A DNA stretch of 64,000 bases, from assembly GCA_001695595.3 (NCBI GenBank), contig MBPM02000003.1:124001-188000 (forward strand), written 5' to 3'. The translations under genes and the position numbers were made by a program. This stretch comes from Plasmopara viticola. Taxonomy: Eukaryota; Oomycota; Peronosporomycetes; Peronosporales; Peronosporaceae. Under the pieces are notes generated by a model. The model saw only the letters and a program-made list of their open reading frames with translations. It searched no databases and was not told the origin of the DNA. Shown here piece by piece: positions 10,282-22,890 of the stretch. Position 1 is the stretch's first letter. The number at the start of each line of letters is the position of its first letter.

Positions 10282-10589
10282 GGTGACGCCCTCCTTCCAA
10301 GCGCGGGGGCTAAATGCTCGCGCGCTTTGGGCAGGTGCTCTCGGGCATCTGCAAGTCTCTAACGAGTCTCACCCTCGACGCGACGGTCTCCAGCACTAGG
10401 GCGCCACCTGGGCTCTTACCAAGTCAGAACTACAAAAAATAATGGAAGACCCTCACGGCCTCGGTGCTGGCTGCACTGCCCGCCGAACGAGACCCGACGT
10501 ATGCGGACACCACTCTATGCCGTGGACTAGCCATAGAGCCTAGCACGTGCATAACTTGGCAACGCGATAACGTAATACAATACAATACA
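10282..10589 (+). mobile_element. LINE-derived 0.31-kb short element, copy C
   Basis: Flanked by a 13-14 bp target-site duplication, (A)TACCTTATTGGTG, at 10268-10281 and 10590-10603. It keeps the 5' end of the LINE (from GGTGACGCCCTCC to CTCCAGCAC, about 110 bp). This is fused to a 30-bp piece of the RT C-terminal region (GCGCCACCTGGGCTCTTACC), then to the last 150 bp of the element. It ends in a tail of ATACA pentamers. No protein is possible. The two fusion points match those of the copy at 53437-53762, so this is an amplified subfamily rather than a decayed single copy. Confidence 0.85.
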
Positions 10590-10603
10590 ATACCTTATTG
10601 GTG

Positions 10604-13600
10604 TTGCTATAATACTGTATTTGCGGAAGAAGGTATACAATTAGTAGATTTTTATCGGATAAGTTAGTGTGCTCCCCCATGTATTTTATTGCATGCAGGA
10701 TAGAATGTAACACTTCGCAATGTGCACAAGATGGTGGGGAGACGAGACGAGAAGGAACATTTGGAGATGGCTACGATGGTTTTGCGTGTGTCGTGGAAAC
10801 CAAGCAAGTGCGTACGTAGGCGAATTCAAAACTGTGCAGACTATCGCGCTACAGACGAGACGTTCCCTCAAATGATGCTTATTAATGCAACGCACGGCAC
10901 TAATGACTTGAGCTTTTAAGTTCATGGCAAATGGCGTGTACGAGTATGTACAAAGTGTATTTGGGCTGCCTACTGATGCGTTTTCAGATACAAAGCTACT
11001 AAGCGTGTGACTATAATTTCAGGGAACCTTAATGTGCGCCTAGGCTTGATTTCACGCTGTTGTGTGATGCTATCCCTAGAAAACCTCAGCATCATTATAA
11101 ACAAAAGCTATGACGTGGGTGTAACTAATTCATCTCCTTTGTTGACTACGCAAGGCTCGCCATACAAGTCTTAATCGACAATTGATCTCCCAAAGCCGTG
11201 ATATATGTGTAACGAGGTTCCTCCTTCGCTGACTTCGCAACGCTCATTGTATAAGCCCCAATCGAAAATCTACCTCCCAAGTAGTGTTACAAATACAGAG
11301 TGCTTTTTAGATCTCACTTGGTCGTTTTGGCTCAATAGTGCTTTTTGACAGTAAGTCAAAGGAATTGTCAATCGACAAGAAAGGTTGGGCATATAAAGAT
11401 TAAGCCAACGAGGTAGTATTTAATTGGTGGCGAAAATCCCGGGCATGTATTTTAATCTTTGCAACGAAGAAGATGATGGCGTAAATCAAATGCGAAGGCC
11501 CGTCAAGTGTTAATGAAAAGCAAGTAAAAGATGTTGTTGAGATACTACAGCTTAGACGACAACGCCAAACATCTGAAGGATCTGCGCATTTAATTGAATG
11601 AGATTTGTAATAAAGAAGGATCTTGTTTTGGAGCCGACAAATTCGTTTTTAGAACGAAAAATGAAGAATTGCTGTACAATGAAAAAACATCAGGTGCTAT
11701 ACAAACGCCCAAATACTTCACAACAAAGCAACCACAACCCAATGTAGGTGTGTCAGACTTTTTACTTTCGATTTCGGTCCACCATGTCGATAAATTTGAG
11801 ACTTTACGGGACCGGAGATGACACCTCATTATTGTGCTGATCTATAAGAAAGCAAAAACAGAGACGGGTGCGAAGGATTCAAGCACAGATGTGGGTCAGA
11901 TGGAGCAAATCGAGAGCACAAACAGCTAGTGATACAAGCCCTATGCGTGTCAGCGTAGTACTGGATCAAAAATAAGCTACGAATATCTTTCTCTACTCAG
12001 GAACTGTAACGACTTTAATGCTTGAGTGTTATAAGAACCGGCCCGAAATCGATATCTATCGGTTTGCCGACAGAGGGCTTATCCTTGTCTAAACTATAGA
12101 GTGCATATGGTGAGTTATAGGTGTAAGAAAGCAATTTAAATGCGATTATTGATATTTTTGCACACGTCGATCCCCCTCATCAGATAAGCGGATTATACCA
12201 CACTTCTATAGGCCTGAAATGGTGGTGGTAGTTAAAGCTTTGTCTGCTCCCATTCAATTATGGCGTTGGAGCTCTGCGAGCAGAGTCTGTCCTCGAGGCA
12301 TCGAGTGTAAGCCATTGAGGCTTAAGGTTGACATCTTTGAACGAAAGTAATTCAAACCTACTCTTCTGATGATAGAAGGTATAGATGACCACTAAAGCGA
12401 GCTTGATCACAGATAACCAGGAACACATGGCATTTGCATTCTCTCGCACAAACGTTTGGCCAAAAGATAGGCCTGACTTTTAAGACGACTTTGCCGGGTT
12501 GGTTTGCGCCTTCAGCCGCAAGAAGGAAATCGAGAGAGCAGATCTTCTTCAATTCGAAACATTCAACTCCGCCAGCACTCACACGTTGTAATCTGCTAGT
12601 AGGAAAGGCTAGAGGCTCATGAATATGCTTATATGTTTAAGGCGCTGAAGGTCTCCATCCTAGAAGTTTCGCCTGAAAAAGCCTACGTGCCTGTGATCAT
12701 TGGTGAGGCCCTACTTGCGTTCTTCCTTTTAAAGTACGATAAAAGCGGCATAATACATGTGATACGTATTACGTCAACCTTAATATGGGTTTTTCGGTCA
12801 CCCAGAGGTTCATGTTTTTTGCTTTTACCGGCTTTTGGCTCTTTAAGAGAAGTACAGCCACAGCTCGCTTCACCAAAAATGTCCTAGGTGCAGCTCTTCA
12901 TCCTGTAAATCCCGTCCTAACTCAGGTTTAGTCCAGATGCTGCCGAGCCAAGCGGCACCCGCTCCGTTGGCTGTGACACGCGATCCGTATTCATCACACC
13001 AGTGACTCTTCGTCAAAATCAAGTGTTTTGGTAGCATACGTCACGCCCTCGGGGCCAGGAAAATGCTGGTCATCAGCAGAAGCGGGGTGACTTGCGGATT
13101 AATTTGTACTAATTAAAATATATATTTCGACAGTTCAACTAAGGAACTAGCAGCGATGGTGTGCTGGCTGCATCCGCAAGTGTGCGCACAGATGCGCCAT
13201 GGTTTTGTCGACTTCTGAAAAGCTGAAAGGATAGCTAGCTTTTTATGTAGCTGAGAGAGCATACACTACCAGCAAAGATATGAGCGCGTATAACGCGACA
13301 CAAAGACGTGTGCTCTCACTCGCTCCAATACTCGTACTCGCTCAGTATACATTGGACAACCCGTTCTGCCATAATACACTACACGCCGTTTTTAACGAGT
13401 ATATAGCCACTTTCTATGTTTTGTTGCTGCCACCACATTGTGGTCAATGGCTGGCTAGGGGAGAATTCTCCATGAAGCTTGCTGGCACCAGCTCTTCCAC
13501 AAGTCGTAGGCCAGTCGTAGCCTTGCTGACTGTAATTTTTAGTGCTTTAATGCAGGGAAGCGACAAAAACGACTGAAAGACGTTTTTAAGGAAGGTTCAG

Positions 13601-16600
13601 ATCGAACTGGATTAGTTGTCGATACAGCTTCCTTATAAGACAATTTGATTTCATAATATGCCAAAGTGTACCTAAAAATGCCGTCACTACTGTCGCTAAG
13701 ACTAGATTTTGCCCGTCTTATATAAAAACATTCACGATTATAGGCTCAGCGTATACGCTTGACAATTATAGAATAATGCAAAGACATACGCTTTATATGA
13801 AGGCTTACTTAAGCCGTATCATGTCCCACGTCAACGCCTTGGTCGAATCGTACTACGAGAGGCCGACCCATCAGAGTGACACAACGCCTGCATTGAAGGA
13901 GGACCCACATCAAGCAAATGACTTACAAAGTGATGCCGTAACCCTATTATAGCTTATAGATCGGTCGTAAAATGCCTTACAATTTCAGAGCCGCAGCACT
14001 GATTGAATATCGGCGTTGCGGCTCGCGAGCCATAAAATCACTTCCGCCAGACTCCGGTCATCAGCAGCATCATACCAAAGGCCCCAAATTGCGCCGCATT
14101 ATTATAAGACACCTTCTTTCTTCATCTCTCCTACATAAAGAGGGCGAGCACCTCTTCTACACGAAGTGCATTCTTGTGCAACACCGCCACCAGGTTCGAA
14201 GCCAGAAGGCAGTCGGGTGGAGAAGTAGTGTCATTCGAAGAACTCATAGGAATTTTAGGCCCCACTTTGGCAAGATTGCCCTGACATCGCAGACGCTTTT
14301 GATCATGGTGATCAGCGTCTTTGACACGACTACGCTTCTTGCCGCTAGGGTCAGAGACACTAAATCCACGAAGATTAACTATCTTTAGATCCTGTTGATC
14401 CATTGAAAAAGAGCTCATGAGAGCAAGATGCTGTGTACGATAGGCTGCAGGGAAACTGTTCTTTGGTAAACGACGACAAAATTTTGCCCAGTCACGTTCT
14501 ATTTAAAGAAACTGATCCACTCGCACAAAAAATTTATTGCAGCTGTTGCGAGGTGCGAGTGAAAAATAAAACTTCTTACTCCTTCGTGCCTAGAGCTTTA
14601 GCAGCATTCTATTTACCATAAATTTTGCGACATTTCATGAGGCGTGTGTACCACTAGTATGATTTGCAGTGCCGAGTTCAAGCCTCAGATCTTTTGAGCC
14701 GTCAAGCAAGTACAATATTTCTCATAAAAAATTCTGCGTAACCAATATCTAACCTCTTAAAGCTTTTCTTGAATCACGCTGATAGAATTTAAGGTTCACA
14801 AGTCTAGATCGAACTTGAGAAGCACTCACCTCATTTATACTCATACTCTGATAAAAATTTGGAGTCAATCATGAGGCTTGGTCTATCTCAATTTGCGGTG
14901 AGGTTGACAGACACGGGTAACGCGAGTGTAATCTTCTGGTGACCAATTCGTCGTTCGACGACATGAGCGTACTTTGCTAGTAATCCATGCGGAATTTGGA
15001 CTCTTTAGCTTGGCTCGTGCCGAAGAATGATGTCTGTTTCCAATCGCGACGGTGCATTAAGTGAGAATAACATGACAGTTTGTCGAACTCTGCTCTTTTT
15101 TGTGTATCGAGCTCTGATGCTCATTAAGTTTGGCGTGTGGCCTAATGAGGAGAGGCGCAAGTCAGTTCAAAATATATGGTCATAAAAACATTGCAACTTT
15201 GACAATAACGAATATTGGCGCAAGTGCACTTGCTTTGGGTTTCAAAGGAGTATTTCGGATATTTGACACTACAGGAGTTGCCTAGACACTAGCCGTACCT
15301 ACTCGCTACCGCTGCACCTGAGTTTTAGCGTGGGGCGAGACAATCTAGATCGTCTCGTACACATAGAGAGGCCTTTCTGGTGAGCTCGTCGCCCTTTGAA
15401 ACTAGCCACCCCAATGCCGGACACTTGGTTCATGACATGCTATCATAGACGTCGAAGAGAAACTTACAGCTTATGGCTAGACTGAGGCGACTTCGTTGCC
15501 GTCGCATTGTCATCCCTACACACTGGTTCGCGCAATTAGCTTTTGCCTGTGCATCCCACGAAATGTTAAGCCTCATTTCTACATTGCTCTGCACCCTTAC
15601 CGCTATTCTTGTCCTCTATCATTGATTGAGTTTAACTACATACATATATTGTGATATCAACATAGGCGACGCACCGTTATATTTTCGCGCAGTCTTTCCC
15701 GCACGGAGAATAAAGTTCGATGGCTGGAATGTTCTTTCGACAGAGTTACGACGAAGCACCGACAAACTCGTTGCAACGGAGAGGTTTATGACGCTCGATC
15801 ACGGAAAGTGGTCGCCGAGCACCAGGCTAACAATGACTTTTCTTGAGTTGGAGCTCACCGTAATTGTGCCTCTATCACATACGGGCTAAAGGGTCGATCA
15901 ACTACATAGCTTTTGCTTCCATACTAGCCAAAAGAATTATCAACCTTGACCGTTCTATGCCAAGTATATCGCGGATGTTTGAAGGGCACACGTGACTCCA
16001 CCTGAGTCAACTCGGGCGCTGACACGCTGCGTATATACGCGCAAAGATCGAGCTTCTACGCACCGTAGCTGAGACATCCGGCAGGCCAACCCGATATTGG
16101 ATACGGTTTCAAAGACAGCGACTGCATTAATCTTCGTTGATTTTAGCCTAAAAATATGGCCATCTAGGGCCAAATTATTATTACATAAGGACACTACTAC
16201 GCGTTCCAAGCAAAACGCGAGAGTTTTTTTTTCTCTCGAGCGGGTTAAATCTGTCTTAGGTGGGGCATACCATGTCATGCCTTCATTTTTGTCGAAGGTA
16301 GAGACGTGGACCTGTAAATTTATGACTTTTGACTTCGTGGCAATGTATGCACGAAGATAAGGCGTCATTCTGATGCTATCGGCATCGGCAACTTGCCTTA
16401 CTCGAGCGCAGAAAGTTAGCACGGAAGCCCGAGTCGTATCAGCTGTTTGTAAGCAAGTCGAATTTACGCCGGGTCTTGTCAAGCGTGAGGTAATCTTGTG
16501 CATCAGCAACGAGCACGTCGAGATTGGCCCTCCTGACCAGCCGGAAAAAAACAGAGAGCCATAAGCACCTCAATAACTTGCGAAGCGATAGCAATTTCCA

Positions 16601-18100
16601 TCTCATAAAGCCTTCACTAAAGTGGTAGTATTTCAGGATCGATGCCAGAATACATATACGCTTCCATCCTCTCAGTATTGTTCTTGAACAGAAGCGATGC
16701 AATTGTTTATCGCCGATCCACTTCTTCTAAACACTTAGGCTGCTCGGTGCTATTACTCCGACATTATGGTAACGCAGCAACAATTCCTTCGGAGACCTCC
16801 GATTGGTAGAGTAAAAATTTCTTCTCAACTCGTGAGAGGTGTGGGATGCTACCTGCTTCAGAGCTATCCTTATAATTTATCAATCTGGCCTTCGTTGTCG
16901 TATAATTTGGTAGAATAACGTAACTTTTACCAAGTCCTTAGTCTTTAGCAAACTTAACTCCGTTTATCATTTTCAGCCAAATAATAGATGTCCGGGCTTA
17001 AGTAGCCCTATGACTTATCCATGTAATGCTAAATATTGTTTCCCAAAGGAGTAATATTTTTAAAATCAACACTTATGTTCATGCAACAAGACGGGCCCAG
17101 TTCAAATTAAATTATGAAAGTAGTATGACCTTTTCTCAGCAACGGCGACAATCTTTAACAAATCAAAATCAGTACAACAAGGGAGCTTCAACATCAATGT
17201 CGCACGAATCGGCTGCGTACGAGTAAATAGCGTTTGCTGTAGAATGCACCAATAAAATTTTTTATACTTTTAAGGTCACGAGCCCGTTTGAAGCTTGCAT
17301 TCTTATTTAACAGTGCCGTCTCTGATAATAAAATGCGCATGCTTCGGTCGTCTTAAATGTTTATTCGACAAAAAGGCCCTACTTACATCCTTTAAAATAA
17401 TTGGCTCACCGTAATCATACGGTCGATGGAAAAACTGGATGATTGGTCCTAGACCGATAATATGCTGTTAGGAAGCCGCTTTTCTCAAGTTACCACTCAC
17501 GTTTTGCTATTTACCACTCAACTTCTCCTTTGAAAGAATTCTGTGGAATATACGCGTGCTCCGACTGGCTAGGTGCACCAATTAAAACATTATAGATGAA
17601 ACACGAACCTCTTCGATATCACATCTTCGAAACCTTCTTGCAATGCACTTCGGCGTCTAGAACACCAATTACTCCGTCATGGATCAAAACCAATAGTGAT
17701 ATACAAATATTTTTGTCTATCGTATTAGTACTACTTCTTTGCAAACCAAATGCATTGATGATAGACTTTTCAGCTTTAGTAGCATTTTTATGCCTGGCTT
17801 TCGATTAAAATCTAACAACCTTCTTCTTCGTCTCGTACTGCCTGTCCTTTTGCAAATCGACAAGCTTGTTGTATGTTGTATGGCACTCAAAAGCATCTGC
17901 AAGCATTCACAGCAAACACTCTGACCATCTCTGTACCCGTTCTTCACTTTAATTCGAAGCGGCGTCAGCCCAGGTTCATGCCTTTTTCCTCTAAACGGCG
18001 CCATCACCTCCTCGGTGACCCTTTAATCGCAGGCTATCACTGTATACGAGGTTATTCTCATTCTGACGCCCGCTGCTTAGGAACATTGGGGTGAGTAGTG
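10604..18100. other. Gene-poor, decayed repeat DNA
   Basis: About 7.5 kb without an intact gene. ORFs here are short, lack recognisable domains and sit in AT-rich sequence. A weak direct duplication is at 11110-11281. I see no LTR pair, tRNA gene or inverted terminal repeats. Confidence 0.5.
11110..11281 (+). repeat. Degenerate direct duplication, about 92 bp unit
   Basis: Two neighbouring segments share an ordered set of words: TGTAAC, then a TTC(A)TCC block, TTGACTACGCAAGGCTCG versus CTGACTTCGCAACGCTC, ATACAAGTCTTAATCGA versus ATAAGCCCCAATCGA, and CTCCCAA. Divergence is about 25-30%. Origin unknown; could be a fragment of an LTR or a mini-duplication. Confidence 0.5.
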
Positions 18101-18375
18101 AATAGCCAAAAAATGAGTGGTGGCTAAGTGTTGAGTAGAAGGCAAATGGTGAAGTGGATATATTAAAGGTCCTTAGTTTTCAAACATTTTGCTGCGTCTA
18201 AGCCAATCATCATCTATAAAGCCTTTTAGAATGCTTTAAAGCCGCTGACGTCCTTCACTGGCGTCATTCTGGCACCAAAAACAGTAACTATTCGGTATGC
18301 CTTGCTGTTCCCCTATTCAAACGATTAATTCAATGAAGATTTAAATTAGACTTGTATGCAATATGCGGTGTCGTA

Positions 18376-19358
18376 TCAACAATACCAATCACCGCTAATG
18401 TTGTACGCGTCATGGCTCAATGCCACTAAAGCGTGCAGCAAATACTTGAGCCTCTTAGTCCCCAGAGTCTCAATTAGCTTGTCGGCCAGTGATCCACCGT
18501 CGATACATACATGACTATGGTAATGTTTCGGGCCACTTCCTCTCGAATGATGTGGTGATGGATGTCGACGTGCTTGGTTCTGGCGTGATAGCCTGCGCTG
18601 CTGGCGAGTCCGATTGCACCCAAACTGTCTCCCCGAATCTGCGAAGCCCCGACTTGCTTGTGACCAAGACATTTGAGCATCGTGCGGATCCACAGCACCT
18701 CTTAAACACAAAGGCTAAGAGCCGTTTTTTGGCCCCAATCGACCTCAGTGCCACCGTACGCTAATACTTGGACTAAAAAATCACTGGTGCACCACCAATC
18801 ATCACCATAGTTCCCGATAGTGAGCGTCGGGCGTCGATATTACTACTCGAGTCGGCGTCCGTGTATGCAGTGATCTGCACTTCATTAGTACTGCCATCGT
18901 AGGCGATACCATATATCCTTGTCGTCTTGAGATGCCGAAGATCATGGATTGCAGCCTTCCAGTATTGCTGGTCTTAATTTTCAAAAAATCGTGACAGCTG
19001 CGTGACCACGTATGCCACATCAGGACATGTACATGTCATGATGTACAGCAACCATCCGATCAAAACCTGTAGGGCTTCGATTTCATTTTACCCTTGTCGT
19101 TATCCAGTGTTGGTGATTGCATTTTTGACAGTTTCACACCAGAATCACGGAGGTTTACAACTGCCTTGGTGTCTTTGTAATTGAATCGGCGCATCACGTC
19201 ATCGATGTGCCGAGTGTGTCGTATTATGAGCGTACCGCAGACTCGGTAGTAGCCGATATCCATTCCAAGGATAAACTTGACCTTGCCCAAAATTCGTTCT
19301 CTGTTAGTCCTTCAACACCGCTTTACTTTCTGAATCTTCATGCTTGTCTTAACTGCGA
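18376..19358 (-). pseudogene. Copia RT C-terminal part and RNase H, broken
   Basis: Minus-strand fragments: IIAVKTSMKIQKVKRC, LGKVKFILGMDIGYYR and SGVKLSKMQSPTLDN (RT thumb side), then after a degraded stretch the RNase H part with GAIGLASSAGYHARTKHVDI and LIETLGTKRLKYLL at the C-terminus. These match the order in copia pol directly after the YVDD box. At least one in-frame stop (upstream of ILGKVKF) and several frameshifts. Confidence 0.75.
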
Positions 19359-19361
19359 TGA

Positions 19362-21552
19362 TAGATGCTCTTGAATACGAGGCTATGGACGCTGGCCCAG
19401 AGGTAACCATAGCAGACGGCAAGAAATTTCATGTGTCAGGAAAAAGGATGGTCAAGCTGACAAGCTGAATCGGGTTGAGAATCTACATGGAAGAGGTCCT
19501 CCACATTCCAGGGCTTGACAAGCGCTTTCTATCCGTCGGTCAACTGGCGAAACTTTGCATGGAGGTTGAGTTCCAGAACTCAATTTATCGTGATATGGAG
19601 TATGAATCACGCACTTGTCAAGGGAAAGAAGGACGGCAACGCGTATGTTTTGGACTCTGAGCAAGACGAGGCACGATTTGTTGATCACGCAGGGATTGGT
19701 AGTAAGTGAGAAGTTCGGCATGTCCTTTTGGAAAACCCTGGTGAGAAGGGGCTGGCCAAGATACAGCGTGCCACAATTGGCGTACCAGCTGTGAAGTTGG
19801 CCACTGGAAAACTTTGCGGTGGATGTTTGAAATAGTGAAGTCTTTTTCTTCACGACCGCGTTCGAAATTACCGCGTAATTTGGATCCCGTACATACGGAT
19901 TTGATGAGACCAATAAAAACAATGGTGCACGATTTGTGCTAACGTTTCTTGATGGCCTTTCGCAATTTGTGGTGGCATCTTTTATGAAGCTCAATATACT
20001 AAGCTAAATGAATGTACGAGAACCAATAGGGCAGACGACTGAAGAACCTTCGATCGAAAAACGAAACGGAGTTTGTCAGCAAGATCTGTGCCAGGAGTGG
20101 TATCATGCATCAGTGCACGGTGCTTACTAGCCCTCAACAAAATGTAGTGTCGAACCAAATGAATCATACGATCATGGAAAAGGTATGGAGCATGCTGCAC
20201 GACAAAGGGGTGTCTATCGAATGGTGGTCAGAAGCAGTCGGCACGGCGGTGTATCGTATCGATCTATCTTTCAACACATCAATTGGGGAAATTACGCCTT
20301 ATGAATTGGGTTTTAAGCAAATGCCGGAGCTAGGACACATGCGTGTCTTTGGCTCGTACGGTCTTGCTCGTGTTGACGACGTCGAGAGGACGAAACTCGA
20401 GCCAAAGCGTATCCGGTGTACGTTTTTTGGTTATGCAGATAGCGCGAAAGGGTATCGTGTGTTCGACCTGGAGAGTTTTAAGGTCAAAGTTGTGCGATCA
20501 ATACTGCTAGATGAGCGTGAAGTGGACGGCATGTATTACACAAATTGTCCACAGCAGGATACGGTTACAAGGAAGGCAATGAACTTGTCAAGGATGATGA
20601 GCGAAAGCAAGATGCAGAGGAGTTGCACATGGAAGGCGTTGAGAGCCACGCCCCCGACGTAGAGTTGGATGAAGGTGAATCCGACCAAGAAAATAACATG
20701 CATCAGCTGCTTTTGCCCTCTTGTCCGGCAACAACAGGAATGGAACTGAAACGATACCACCCGCCTATAACGAGGATAGGCTGGTGTTCTAGCCAAAATC
20801 AGAACGGGCTAGGCGATTGCGCGAGCCTATGCTTTTTCTCGAGGGTGGTATAAGCGATGGCGAAGAGCAGAATTCGACAACCAGTCAAGTGCAAAGCGTG
20901 CACGACGTGATGACGAAGGGCTCGTAGCTGAAGTGGTACCGGCTCATGATGCAAGGGCTGGCGACGCAGATGAAGCTCCAGCCACATACCAGCAAGCCGC
21001 AATGACGCTGAAAAGTGGGTGAAAGCACTGAGAGCAGAGCTTAAGGCCCAGGCCAAAAATCGTTCATGGACATTAAAACCAAGGCGAATGGTTTTCAGCC
21101 AATTGGATGCTGATGGGTGTTTGCAAAGAAGCACAAATAATACGCTACAAGGTCGGGCTCGTCGCAAATTGTTTCAAGCAGAAGTTTGGCGTCGACATCT
21201 TCGAGACGCACTCTCTCATGACAAATATGAACTCTATCAGGGTGTGCTGGTAGTTATGGTGGCGCGGGGATACGTGGCTGAGCAGCTGAACGCAGACAGG
21301 GAGTTCTAAAACAGAGATCTTAAGAAGTAAGTTAATATGAAAGTAACAGCCAGTATCCCCAGCACCAACAGCGTATTGTGCAAGCTTGACAAGGCAATAT
21401 ATAGACTCGAAAACGCTGTGAGTGCATGGAAAAGACGATCCATGCTATGCTCATACGGAACGGGTTTTGGAGCTGTGGCGCAGATCAATGCATATACGTC
21501 AAGGTGAAAACAGCAACTTCGTTTATATTTGCCTGTACGTCGACGACATCCG
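19362..21552 (+). pseudogene. Copia pre-integrase, integrase and RT N-terminal part, inverted segment
   Basis: Plus-strand fragments in copia order: EYEAMDAGPEVTIADGKKFH and VLHIPGLDKRFLSVGQLAKL (pre-integrase); integrase core and C-terminal part in one 185-aa frame at 20105-20662 (VLTSPQQNVVSNQMNHTIME, VWSMLHDKGVSIEWWSEAVG); RT start (NRSWTLKP, LVVMVARGYVAEQLNADREF, VLCKLDKAIYRLENAVSAW), ending in YVDDI at 21536-21550. Stops and frameshifts throughout. Confidence 0.75.
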
Positions 21553-21554
21553 AT

Positions 21555-22380
21555 GAAGTGTCATGTGCGACGTAGAACCGCTATCGACAAGCCAATCAGC
21601 CCATCATCCTTCACCTGCACCGAACACAGCCTTTTCTCTCTCAGTGCCGTGTCGTTTCGGGCAGTCCCGCTCCAATGACCACACTTGAAACACTTGCATT
21701 GAATCCATTGATGTTTCTCCTTGGACCGCTCCCGTTTCGGCTAATGCATTGACCTCTCTTGAACATAACTTGCGTTAACCTAGATCGCGCGCTTCATGGA
21801 TTCTATATTTCGCACTCCTTCAGCAGTTTTCCTTGACTTCAATGAGCGCGACACTTTTGGTATACTCCACGACTGACAAAATCAGCTCATTCACGAGGAC
21901 AGGCTGCTTTGCAGAACCACTAGCTGACGAGCCTCATTGAATGATTTTTCCAACGTCTGAAGTCCCACAATAAGCTCAACAAAACTGTCTAATGCTTCGC
22001 CATCGTCACTCCAGTTTCCATCTTGAATTTATGAAGAGGGCGAGCCATGAAGTTTTTGATTGTGCTTTGTCGAGCGGTTGTAGAGGTCTTGGAGCGTGTT
22101 CGATGCCGTGATCGCCGTAGTAGCCGATCGGATCTTCGTGTGATGCTCAATTTTCACTACTTGAGCGATAATTCCCATAGCCTTCATGTCATTAAGCACC
22201 CACGTTTCAGTCATCTCGGTCTCAGACTTGACTATCTGAAAGTGCACCAACAGACCCTTCTTCGCCAGCGTCGTCCGCATGGCGAACTCCCAGTGAAAGT
22301 AGTTGTCGGTCCCCAGGACGATACCAACGCGATTAGCAGACATCGTGGCATCGGGCATGGAGTTGAGAGTTGATCGCGGC
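21555..22380 (-). pseudogene. Copia gag and protease start, broken
   Basis: The gag N-terminal part is at 22029-22358 (LGTDNYFHWEFAMRTTLAKK, KIRSATTAITASNTLQDLYN). A damaged CCHC knuckle (CFKCGHW) follows near 21680, then the protease motif DWLVDSGSTSHMTLHR at about 21555-21600. Direction is opposite to the adjoining integrase segment. Confidence 0.7.
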
Positions 22381-22540
22381 TGTAGCCCTGTTTGGTAGGA
22401 GGCATGTAATGAATTGATTATATTTGGAGGTTCTTAGATCGTAAATCTGTTGCTACGTCTTGGAATTGGCTGTGACGTCAGCGGATTGAAGGCTCTATAG
22501 ATAATGCCGGACTGGTACCAAGACCAGTATCTTACCGGTA

Positions 22541-22890
22541 TGCGTTGCTAACAATCTTGTATGGAATTTGCGGCTTCCAGTTTTTATTGCTATCATCGCT
22601 AGTGTTGTTAAGTCATCTTTGGCGTATTGAACTTGCTGACGCCGAATTCCCCTGCCAAGTAGACGCTGACAATGCTGTAGTGTTTTCTCTTTCAATACGT
22701 AATGGGTATATTGCATTCGCTACGATCGTGGTGGCTTTCACGGAACTTGCTGCCACAAAATGGAACATCTTGTGATTAGTAAATTTATTGAATACTTGAA
22801 AAAAACATGCATTTATCAGAGCTTAGAGATTTCATGGTTTCAAAAAAATCTCGAGTCGCGTGAAAGGTAGAGAAAAAAGAGTCAATCTTC
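22541..22890. other. Upstream region of kinesin-5
   Basis: 350 bp with no supported gene. It separates the copia remnant from the kinesin start, and the kinesin promoter should lie here. Confidence 0.4.

Larger units (their letters stand above)
18130..22540 (-). mobile_element. Decayed Ty1/copia retrotransposon with inverted central segment
   Basis: Read from the right on the minus strand: gag and the protease DSGSTSHMT motif (22380 to about 21555), then a central segment lying on the plus strand (about 19362-21552: pre-integrase, integrase, RT up to YVDDI), then minus strand again (about 19358-18370: RT after YVDD, and RNase H). The pieces abut in the order gag-PR | INT-RT | RT-RH with nothing obviously missing at the joints, as expected for one element whose middle was inverted. 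Many stops and frameshifts make it inactive. Degenerate similarity between about 18150-18260 and 22425-22510 may mark the LTRs (weak). Confidence 0.7.

Noticed and set aside
14131..14418. 95-aa minus-strand frame (MSSFSMDQQDLKIVNLRG..)
   Set aside because: Composition is protein-like, but there is no domain, no extension by splicing that I could find, and decayed DNA on both sides.
15955..16509. 184-aa minus-strand ORF in the gene-poor region
   Set aside because: No recognisable motif, unusual composition, and overlapped by equally long frames on the other strand.
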